Origin: Anaeromyxobacter dehalogenans 2CP-1
GTDB lineage: Bacteria > Myxococcota > Myxococcia > Myxococcales > Anaeromyxobacteraceae
Direction of reading: 5' to 3'
Length of the DNA stretch: 64,000 nt
NCBI RefSeq assembly: GCF_000022145.1
Contig: NC_011891.1
Coordinates: 1,364,001 to 1,428,000, forward strand
Part shown: piece by piece, positions 52,783 through 59,939 of the stretch
Layout: every line of letters starts with the position of its first letter
Numbering within the stretch: the first letter of the stretch is position 1
The notes under the pieces: generated by a model
What the model was told of the DNA's origin: nothing
What the model saw: the letters and a program-made list of their open reading frames with translations, nothing else
Databases searched by the model: none
Made by a program: the position numbers and the translations under genes

Positions 52783-53910
52783 TCAGGCGCGCGCGCCGGC
52801 GAGATCCAGGTCCTCGAGGTGCGGCGGGCTCTCGGCCAGGTCGGCGGAGAGCACCGCCACCGTCTCGACGTCGAGCCGGATGCGCTCCCAGTCCTCCGGC
52901 GGCACCGCCACGAACGCGTCCACCACGCGCGGATCGAACTGCGTCCCGCGGCAGCGGACGATCTCCTCGCGCGCCTCCGCGAACGGGCGCGAGCGGCGGT
53001 AGGGCCGATCGCTGGTGATGGCGTCGAGCGTGTCCACCACGTGGAAGATGCGCGCGCCGATGACGATCTCCTCTCCGCCCAGCCCGGAGGGATACCCGCT
53101 GCCGTCCCACTTCTCCTGGTGCTGCAGGACGATCGCCGAGGCGGGCCGCAGGTAGTCCACCCGCTGCAGGAGCGCCCACCCGAGCTCCGGGTGGCGCTTC
53201 ATCTCGGTCCACTCCTCGCCGGTGAGCGGCCCCGGCTTCAGCAGCACGCGGTCGCGCACGCCGATCTTGCCGATGTCGTGCAGCAGGGCGCCGTGCTCGA
53301 TCACGGTGAGCGCCGGCTCCTCCATGCCGAGCTGGTGCGCCAGGCGCCGCGCGTAGAGCGAGACGCGCCGCGAGTGCCACTGGGTCTCGGCGTCCCGGTA
53401 GTCGAGCGCGGCGATGAGCCCCTCCAGCAGCGCCTGGGTGCGCTGCTGTACCATCTGCTCGAGCCGGGTGTTGATCTCCTTCAGCTGCCCGTTCTGCCGG
53501 TGCACCTCGGCGGTGAGGCGCTCGTTCTCGATGCGCAGCCGCGCCGCCTCGGCGGCCTGGCTCACCGTGGTGAGCAGCTCCTGCTGGTGCCACGGCTTCG
53601 AGATGATCCGGAAGACCTCGCCCGCGTTCACGGCCTGCAGCGCCACGCGAAAGTCCTCGGCGGCGGTGCAGAGGATGCGGACGGCGGCGGGGAAGCGGGC
53701 GCGCGCCGCCTTGAGGAAGGCGACGCCGTCCATGCTCGGCATCATGTAGTCGGAGATCACCACCACCGGGGCCTCGGCCTCGATGGCGGCGAGCGCGTCG
53801 GCCGGCCGGAGGAAGCAGCGGGTCTCGTACCCCGAAAGCTCCAGCACGCGCGCGAGCGCCTTCAGGATCAGCTCGTCGTCGTCGACGATGAAGACCCGGT
53901 CCGCGTTCAT
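52783..53910 (-). CDS. RpfG-like response regulator (receiver - coiled coil - HD-GYP)
   Basis: A 375-residue regulator: receiver with DDD at 10-12, Asp54 (VISDYMMP) and Lys105 (SKPWH); a helical linker (about 120-165); HD-GYP phosphodiesterase with HD 211-212 (LLHDIGKIG), HQEKWDG and GYP 272-274. It should hydrolyse cyclic di-GMP when phosphorylated. Start: ATG 53910 places the receiver normally, but no ribosome site precedes it; an in-frame ATG at 53958 lies 8 bases after TAGAAT (53967-53972) and could be a leaderless start adding 16 residues. TAGAAT with flanking CCGG also precedes the SppA gene. Confidence 0.88.
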   Translation of the reverse strand: MNADRVFIVDDDELILKALARVLELSGYETRCFLRPADALAAIEAEAPVVVISDYMMPSMDGVAFLKAARARFPAAVRILCTAAEDFRVALQAVNAGEVFRIISKPWHQQELLTTVSQAAEAARLRIENERLTAEVHRQNGQLKEINTRLEQMVQQRTQALLEGLIAALDYRDAETQWHSRRVSLYARRLAHQLGMEEPALTVIEHGALLHDIGKIGVRDRVLLKPGPLTGEEWTEMKRHPELGWALLQRVDYLRPASAIVLQHQEKWDGSGYPSGLGGEEIVIGARIFHVVDTLDAITSDRPYRRSRPFAEAREEIVRCRGTQFDPRVVDAFVAVPPEDWERIRLDVETVAVLSADLAESPPHLEDLDLAGARA

Positions 53911-54070
53911 CGCGCGAGTAGAGCAGGGCGGGGCGGGCGGGGCAAGGTGCGGATCCATGGGGGCCGATTCTACCGGCCGCGATCCAGCGCCGCACGGCCC
54001 GGCGTGTGCGTGCACGGAGGGTGAGGGAGCAGGCGGGCGCGAGGACGCAGCCCCCGAACGCGGCGAAGCC

Positions 54071-54144
54071 GCGCCCGCGGGGACCTCGCGCAGCAGGGTG
54101 GGGCCCCCGCGGAGCTCCGCTCCGCGGGGCGGGGCGAGCCCCGT
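54071..54144. repeat. nested palindromic interspersed repeat, copy 2
   Basis: This copy matches 12574-12690 over both flanks but lacks a 41-base segment, joining the two halves at CGCGC. It keeps hairpin 2 (54105-54129; 11-base stem CCCCGCGGAGC/GCTCCGCGGGG, loop TCC) and the GGGGC-ga-GCCCC stem. It ends directly at the rho stop codon, so it may double as the rho transcript end. Confidence 0.75.
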
Positions 54145-55542
54145 TCAGAAGCTCTGCAGGAACTCGTCGTTCGAGTCGAACTCCGAGAGCTTCTTCAGCA
54201 GCCGCTCCATGGCCTCGACCGGCTTCAGCGAGGCGAGCGCGCCGCGGAGGCGCCGCACCTTCTCGATGTCCTTCGACGAGAAGAGCTTCTCCTCCTTGCG
54301 GGTGCCGGACGCGCCGATGTCGATGGCCGGGAAGATGCGCCGCTCGGCGAGCTGCCGCGAGAGCACCACCTCCATGTTGCCGGTGCCCTTGAACTCCTCG
54401 AAGATCACCTCGTCCATGCGCGAGCCGGTGTCGATGAGCGCGGTCGCGATGATGGTGAGCGAGCCGCCCTCCTCGGCCTTGCGCGCCGAGCCGAACAGCC
54501 GCTTCGGGCGCTCCAGCGCGCGCGAGTCCACGCCGCCGGTGAGGGTGCGGCCGGAGGACTCGACCTCCTTGTTGTAGGCGCGCGACAGGCGGGTGATCGA
54601 GTCGAGCAGGACCACCACGTCCCTGCCGCCCTCGACCAGGCGCTTCGAGCGCTCCAGCACCATCTCGGCGACGTGGATGTGCTCCTCCGTCGGGCGGTCG
54701 TTGGAGGAGCCGATCACCTCGCCCTTGATGTTGCGCTTCATGTCGGTGACCTCCTCGGGACGCTCGTCCACGAGGAGCACCGTGAGGTGCACGTCCGGGC
54801 GGTTCGCGATGATGGCCTGCGCGATCCGCTGCAGCATGATGGTCTTGCCGGCCTTCGGCGGCGACGTGATGAGCCCGCGGGCGCCCAGGCCGATGGGCGA
54901 GATGAGATCGAGGACCCGCCCGATCAGCTCGTCGGAGCGGGTCTCCATCACCAGGCGCTCGGTGGGGTCGGTGGCGGTCAGGTTCTGGAAGTGCGTGCGC
55001 CGCACCACCGCCATCGGATCGGTGCCCTCCAGCGTGTCGATCCGCGAGAGCACCCGCTTCATGTTGCGGACCGTGGCGAGGCCCTTCACCAGCATGCCCG
55101 GCTGCAGGTGGGTGCGGTCGATGAGCCAGCGCGGGACCTCGACGTCGAACGGCTGGGGCAGGTAGCTTCGCTTCGCGTCGCGGAGCCAGCCGTTGCCCTT
55201 GCCCTCGAACTGCAGCACGCCCTCGACCTCCTCGGTCGCCTCGGCCTGCGCGGCCGGGGCGGGCTGGCCCTGCGGCGCGGTCCCGTTCGCGGGGGCCGGC
55301 GCACCGGGCTGCCCGCCGGCGCCCATCGGCGTGGGGCCGCCGCCCTGCGGCTGCGGCTGACCGCCGCGGCCGCGGCGTCCCCGCCGACGGCGCCGGCGCC
55401 GTCCGGCCTGACCGGGCGCGCCGCCCGGACCCGAGGGTCCGCCGTCGGGGGCGTCCGCCGAGGCGGCGGGCTGGCTCGGGCTGCTGGTGGACTGCGGGGC
55501 CCCGCCTTCACCCGGGGTCGGGGTCTGCTCATGCTCGTTCAT
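54145..55542 (-). CDS. rho: transcription termination factor Rho
   Basis: A 465-residue hexameric RNA helicase. The normal N-terminal helical Rho-N domain is replaced by about 100 residues of low-complexity sequence rich in Gly, Pro, Gln and Ala with an Arg-rich block (residues 48-59). The cold-shock RNA-binding domain follows (EGVLQFEGKGNGWLR), then the ATPase with Walker A SPPKAGKT (227-234), Walker B VVVLLDSITRLSR and the R-loop region TALIDTGSRMDE. Full catalytic core. ATG at 55542. A 250-base leader precedes it; the palindromic repeat abuts its stop. Confidence 0.95.
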   Translation of the reverse strand: MNEHEQTPTPGEGGAPQSTSSPSQPAASADAPDGGPSGPGGAPGQAGRRRRRRRGRRGRGGQPQPQGGGPTPMGAGGQPGAPAPANGTAPQGQPAPAAQAEATEEVEGVLQFEGKGNGWLRDAKRSYLPQPFDVEVPRWLIDRTHLQPGMLVKGLATVRNMKRVLSRIDTLEGTDPMAVVRRTHFQNLTATDPTERLVMETRSDELIGRVLDLISPIGLGARGLITSPPKAGKTIMLQRIAQAIIANRPDVHLTVLLVDERPEEVTDMKRNIKGEVIGSSNDRPTEEHIHVAEMVLERSKRLVEGGRDVVVLLDSITRLSRAYNKEVESSGRTLTGGVDSRALERPKRLFGSARKAEEGGSLTIIATALIDTGSRMDEVIFEEFKGTGNMEVVLSRQLAERRIFPAIDIGASGTRKEEKLFSSKDIEKVRRLRGALASLKPVEAMERLLKKLSEFDSNDEFLQSF

Positions 55543-55855
55543 GCTGTCGTCTGCTCCGACCGCGGGGCGTTGCTCGCCCCCCAGCGGTCTCTACGTCGCG
55601 TCTGGAACGGCGCCGTTCGCGGGCTCGGAAGGAGTCGTCGTTCCGCGAACCGCCTGCCCCAGGTCCCGTCGCTGGCGCGCCGCGCGGTCATCGCGCGGCG
55701 GCGGCTCGTCTTCGTGGTGCCAGGAGCCGGTCGACCAGGGGTCGGTCACCCCGCCGCCTCGAAACGTAGGTCGCTCGCAGAGGGGAGACAAGAGAATCCA
55801 TAGCAAAAAAGATCCTGGAGCGAAAGCCCTGACCGCGCCCGGTAGGGTCCCGCGA
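55543..55855 (-). promoter_or_regulatory. rho leader region with possible promoter
   Basis: This 313-base gap holds no convincing gene. On the minus strand a TTTTTTGC run is followed by TATGGA, giving a TGC-TATGGA extended -10 at 55797-55805 and a leader of about 245 nt before rho. The T-run could also end the SppA transcript, though the preceding stem is weak (GGGC-tttc-GCTC). Long leaders that allow Rho autoregulation are known in other bacteria; applying that here is inference. Confidence 0.35.
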
Positions 55856-58360
55856 TCACGGGCCCGCCTCGGGAGCCACCCACTCCTCCGGGATCGCGAG
55901 CACCGGCCCGATCTCGGTCAGCAGCGCCAGCGCGGACAGCTCCGGGAACGCGCGAGCGAGCCCGGCGAGCGGCGGCTCGGGCGCCGCCGTGAGGGCGTGG
56001 CCGGCCACGCGGGCGAGCGCGCCGCCGCCGTCCTCCCGCCGCACCTCCACCACGTCGTCCGGCGCGAGGCCGATCCGCTCGCGCGCCAGCCGGATGGCGT
56101 CGGCGAGCGTGCCGATGCGATCCACGAGCCGCCGCTCCAGCGCCTGCTGGCCGGTCCAGACCCGACCGCCGGCGACTGCCTCGACCTCCGCCGTGGTGAG
56201 CCGCCGCCCCTCGGCCACGCGGGCCACGAACTGGCGGTAGAAGGCCCCGACCTGCTTCTCGAGGACGGCGCGCTCGGCGGGGGTCCAGGGCTTCAGCACC
56301 GAGACCAGGCGGGCGTTCTCGCCGCGCTGGTAGGCCTCGGGGTGGATCGACAGCTTCGCGAGCAGGCCGGAGAGGTCGGGCTTCGCCGCGAACACGCCGA
56401 TCGAGCCGGTGAGCGTGGAGCGCTCGGCGAGGATCGCGTCGGCGCCGACCGCCACCAGGTACCCGCCGCTCGCCGCCAGGTCGCCCATCGAGGCGATCAC
56501 CGGCTTGCCCTTGCGCCGCGCGCGGACCGCCTCGCGCCAGATCAGGTCGGAGGCCAGCCCATCGCCCCCGCCGGACTCGATCCGCAGCACGATGGCCCGG
56601 ACCGCGGCGTCGTCGGCGGCGCGGTGGATCTCGGCGGCGATGGTCTCGGCGCCCGCCACCCCGTCCGCGCCGAGCGGGTCGGCACGGCTCCTCCCGCGGG
56701 CGATGATCCCCTCCACGCGCACCACCTGGATCACCGCGGGCCGGCCCCATCGCTGCGCGAGCCGCTCCGGCTCGGGCCGGTACGCGCCGCGCTCGAACAG
56801 CCGGCGCCCGGCGACGGCGCGCCCCCAGCGCTCGAGCTCGTCGGGCCAGGCCACCGCGTCCACGAGCCCCGCGTCCTTCGCCTCCTCGGCGGTGAAGAGC
56901 CCCTGGTCCACCAGCGCGCGCACGCGCTCGGGGGGCAGCCGCCGCGCCTCGGCGACCTGGGCCACGAAGCGCCCGAACACGTCGTCCAGGACCGCCTCGG
57001 TGGCCTCGCGCGCCTCGGGCGAGGGCGCGTCGCGCACCAGCGGCTCGGCGGCGCTCTTGTACGCGCCGGCCTTCACCACGTCGAACGCGATCCCGAGCCG
57101 CGCCAGCCCGCCGCGCAGGAAGAGCTGGGAGGTGGAGATGCCGTTCACGATGAGCGGCGCGCCGGGCGGCGCCGCGATGGCGGTGGCGCCGGTGGCGAGC
57201 CAGTACTCGCGGGTCCCGCCGCCCTCCAGGTACGCGAGCACCGGCTTGCGGGCCCGCACCGCGGCGAGCAGCGCGCGCAGCTCCTCGACCCGCCCGCCGC
57301 CCAGCGACAGGCCGCCGATGCGCACCAGCAGCGCCCCGACCTCCGGATCGTCGCGCGCCGCCTCCAGCCGCGTGACCAGCGTGGCGTAGGGATCCCGGTC
57401 GCCCACGTCGAACACGAGCACGCGCCGGCGCTGGAGCTCGCGATCCACGTCCACGGTGGGCATGACGACCGCGGGGCCGCCGGAGCGGTAGCGCTCCTCC
57501 GAGAGGCGCACGCCCCCCAGCCACCCGCCGCGCCCGCCCACGCCGGCCCCGGCGAACGTGACGCCGGAGTGCGGCGCGTTCCAGGTGAGCGACACGAGCC
57601 CGAGCGGATCGCCGGCGTCGCCGGGGAGGTCGCGCACCGGGAGCTGCACCTGGAGGCCGAGCGCCACCCCGCGCCACAGCTCGGCCGAGGCGCCGAACGC
57701 GAGGTGATCGGAGCGGAACGCGTCGCGCGCCTCGTCGTCGGCGAGCAGGTCGGCGGAGAGCGTGAGCCGGTCGTGCCAGAGCCGGGTCGCGAGCCCGAGG
57801 TCGTAGCGGACCGGCACGTCCGCGCCGCCCAGCCGGGCGTCGCGGCCCAGCATGGCGGCGCCGATCGAGAGCCACCGCGTGGGCCGCAGCGTCAGCCCGA
57901 GGTCCCAGCCGCCGGCCTGCTCGATCGCGTCGTTCCGCGAGGCGATCCAGGTCCAGGCGACGCCCAGCGAGAGCGCGCGGCCGTCGCCGAGCGTGAGCCC
58001 CAGCCGGCTGCGCCGCCAGCGCTCGCCGCCCGCGTCGAGGCCGGGCCGGAGCCACTCCACCGAGTACCCCACGCCGAGCGGGCCGAGGCGGTCGCCCGCG
58101 TACAGGCCGTCGCCCCGCGCGCCGGGCCGCAGCCCGGACTCGTGGAAGTACTGGAGCCCCAGGCCGCCGAGGAAGCCGATCGCGGCCGGGTTCGCGGACA
58201 GGTCGGCGGGCTCCTCCGCGACGGCCGCGCCGAGCGAGGGCACCCCCAGGCCCGCGGGCAGGCCCTGCACGCGGTCGGTGACGGCGGAGAGCTGGGCGTG
58301 CGCGGCGGCGGGGGCGGCGAGCGCGAGCGCCAGCGCCGCGAGGTTCACGAAGGGTTTCAT
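55856..58360 (-). CDS. SppA-type (S49) protease fused to an N-terminal putative outer-membrane beta-barrel
   Basis: An 834-residue protein. A signal peptide (1-22, ends AAAHA) leads to about 270 residues of alternating beta pattern with Gly/aromatic turns (LSANPAAIGFLGGLGLQYFHE resembles PorV/OMPP1-like barrels; then GDRLGPLGVGYSVEWL, SLGVAWTWIA and repeated strands). Residues about 310-834 are two S49 domains as in SppA: catalytic Lys435 in AGAYKSAAEP and Ser631 in GDLAASGGY. SppA normally degrades leftover signal peptides and is a 600-residue inner-membrane protein. Here no transmembrane helix is seen, so an outer-membrane or periplasmic protease is inferred. TAGAAT at 58377-58382 is a good -10. 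Confidence 0.8.
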   Translation of the reverse strand: MKPFVNLAALALALAAPAAAHAQLSAVTDRVQGLPAGLGVPSLGAAVAEEPADLSANPAAIGFLGGLGLQYFHESGLRPGARGDGLYAGDRLGPLGVGYSVEWLRPGLDAGGERWRRSRLGLTLGDGRALSLGVAWTWIASRNDAIEQAGGWDLGLTLRPTRWLSIGAAMLGRDARLGGADVPVRYDLGLATRLWHDRLTLSADLLADDEARDAFRSDHLAFGASAELWRGVALGLQVQLPVRDLPGDAGDPLGLVSLTWNAPHSGVTFAGAGVGGRGGWLGGVRLSEERYRSGGPAVVMPTVDVDRELQRRRVLVFDVGDRDPYATLVTRLEAARDDPEVGALLVRIGGLSLGGGRVEELRALLAAVRARKPVLAYLEGGGTREYWLATGATAIAAPPGAPLIVNGISTSQLFLRGGLARLGIAFDVVKAGAYKSAAEPLVRDAPSPEAREATEAVLDDVFGRFVAQVAEARRLPPERVRALVDQGLFTAEEAKDAGLVDAVAWPDELERWGRAVAGRRLFERGAYRPEPERLAQRWGRPAVIQVVRVEGIIARGRSRADPLGADGVAGAETIAAEIHRAADDAAVRAIVLRIESGGGDGLASDLIWREAVRARRKGKPVIASMGDLAASGGYLVAVGADAILAERSTLTGSIGVFAAKPDLSGLLAKLSIHPEAYQRGENARLVSVLKPWTPAERAVLEKQVGAFYRQFVARVAEGRRLTTAEVEAVAGGRVWTGQQALERRLVDRIGTLADAIRLARERIGLAPDDVVEVRREDGGGALARVAGHALTAAPEPPLAGLARAFPELSALALLTEIGPVLAIPEEWVAPEAGP

Positions 58361-58456
58361 GGTGGCTCCGGCGCGGATTCTACCGGAGCCGCTCGCGCGC
58401 GGGGGGCGGCGCCGCGGTCATCCGCGCGCCGGGCCCCAAGCGGACGCGGCGCGATG

Positions 58457-59278
58457 TCACTCCTCGTTGCCGGCGTCCTCGACGGCGCGGATGTGCTCCT
58501 CCGCCAGCGGAACCAGGTTCCCGGCGCGGTACTCGCGGAACACCTGCAGGAGCTGCTCCTTGTGCGGGCGCACCTTCCCGAGCGGGCACGCCTCCCACTC
58601 CTTCACCGGCTCGTCGCAGTACCCCATGCGCTTGTCGCCGCACTTCGGCTGCAGGTAGCCGCCGATCTCGGGGACCGCCTTCATCACCTCGCGCCGCATG
58701 AGCGCGACCATGTGGCGGATCTCCCACTGGGCCCGCCAGCACAGCCGCAGGTCGGCGATGTGCAGCAGCTCGGTGAAGTTCACCATCACCTGGAAGTTGG
58801 TGGGCGTGGCGTTCGGGAGGACGAAGCGCGCGTCCTCGGCCGGGATGCCCTTCGCGAGCGCGTCCTCGTACACGCGGGTGATCTCGCGCATGAGCCGGTC
58901 GTACTCGTCCGCCATCCCGGCGACCTTCTGCCAGGTCTTCGGCATGACGTAGTCGAGCCGCTCCTCCTTGTACTTCACGTAGCGCTGCGACTGCTGCTCG
59001 AAGCTGATGCCGATCCGGTGCCGGACGAACTGGTGCGAGAGCGCACGCGAGACGCCGGAGATGCCGAACCAGAACACCACCTGCTCGAGCGGCGAGGCGT
59101 GGCCGGTCTTGAGGCGCTCGCCGATGAAGTCGCGGATCCGGTCCGCGGAGATGGAGCCGTCGCGGATCTCGCCCCAGACCTCGCCCGGCGTCTTCGGCGT
59201 GTAGCAGGTGCGGTACGCGCCGTAGAGCTTCTGCAGCGGATCGCGGGCGTAGTCGATGAGGGTGACCTCGAGCGGCAT
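58457..59278 (-). CDS. thyX: FAD-dependent thymidylate synthase ThyX
   Basis: A 273-residue flavoenzyme making dTMP from dUMP. The signature is RHRIGISFEQQSQRY (86-100), one residue longer between RHR and Ser97 than the canonical RHRx7S, with the SQRY end intact. ATG 59278 is chosen over an upstream in-frame codon at 59305 because GGAG lies 7 bases before it. TAAGAT at 59304-59309 on the minus strand is a plausible -10. With Dut at 23761 it completes a dUTP-to-dTMP route; no thyA is seen in the window. Confidence 0.93.
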   Translation of the reverse strand: MPLEVTLIDYARDPLQKLYGAYRTCYTPKTPGEVWGEIRDGSISADRIRDFIGERLKTGHASPLEQVVFWFGISGVSRALSHQFVRHRIGISFEQQSQRYVKYKEERLDYVMPKTWQKVAGMADEYDRLMREITRVYEDALAKGIPAEDARFVLPNATPTNFQVMVNFTELLHIADLRLCWRAQWEIRHMVALMRREVMKAVPEIGGYLQPKCGDKRMGYCDEPVKEWEACPLGKVRPHKEQLLQVFREYRAGNLVPLAEEHIRAVEDAGNEE

Positions 59279-59364
59279 GGATCGGCTCCGGGGAAGGGCG
59301 CGCATCTTACGACGAACCCACGACAGCGCGGGAGGGGCGCCGCGGCCCGTGCTAAGGGTGGCGC

Positions 59365-59844
59365 ATGCCCGCTCCCAAGCCCGCCGCCGACTCGCGCGTC
59401 GAGGTCACGCACCTGGTGATGCCGTTCGACGCGAACACGCTCGGGACCGCGTTCGGCGGCACGGTCATGCAGTGGACCGACCTGACCGCGGCCATGGCCG
59501 CGATGCGCCACGCGCGCGTCCCGGTCGTGACGGCCTCCATCGATCAGCTCTCCTTCCTCGCCCCCATCCGCATCGGCCAGATGGCCATCCTGCACGGGCA
59601 GGTGAACGCGGTGTTCGGGTCCTCCATGGAGGTCGGCGTGGAGGTGCAGACCGAGGACCCGCTCACCGGCGAGCGGAAGAAGTGCTGCGACGCGTATCTG
59701 ACCTTCGTGGCGCTGGGGCCGGACGGGCAGCCCACCCGGGCCCCGCCCCTGCGGACCGACACCGACGACGAGCGCCGGCGCGAGCGCGAGGCGGGAGAGC
59801 GCCGCGCCGCGCGGCTGGCGTCCCGGACGCCGCGCGCACCGTGA
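59365..59844 (+). CDS. acyl-CoA thioesterase, hotdog fold (YciA/BFIT-like)
   Basis: A 159-residue thioesterase hydrolysing acyl-CoA. The hotdog core carries VMPFDANTLGTAFGGTVMQW with the conserved Asn/Asp-Gly-Gly region and SIDQLSFLAPIRIGQMAILHG strand; the tail (from residue 125) is Arg/Glu-rich and unstructured. Substrate chain length not predictable. TGC-TAAGGG at 59350-59358 is a possible extended -10 only 6 bases before the ATG. Divergent from thyX. Confidence 0.85.
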   Translation: MPAPKPAADSRVEVTHLVMPFDANTLGTAFGGTVMQWTDLTAAMAAMRHARVPVVTASIDQLSFLAPIRIGQMAILHGQVNAVFGSSMEVGVEVQTEDPLTGERKKCCDAYLTFVALGPDGQPTRAPPLRTDTDDERRREREAGERRAARLASRTPRAP

Positions 59845-59863
59845 ACACGGGGCCGCGTTTCGC

Positions 59864-59892
59864 TTGAGGGGCCGCGCGCGCGGGGCCATATT
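59864..59892 (+). promoter_or_regulatory. putative promoter of the M13 peptidase gene
   Basis: TTGAGG (59864-59869), 17-base spacer, CATATT (59887-59892). The leader of about 40 nt contains CCGGAGG before the GTG start. Confidence 0.45.
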
Positions 59893-59939
59893 GCCGCGGC
59901 CGGGCGGCGTCCGCCGCCCCGCCCGCCCCGGAGGCCGAC

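Noticed and set aside
55591-55806. 71-codon minus-strand frame in the rho leader
   Set aside because: Starts at a TTG within the T-run, no ribosome site, no recognisable sequence; more likely untranslated leader.
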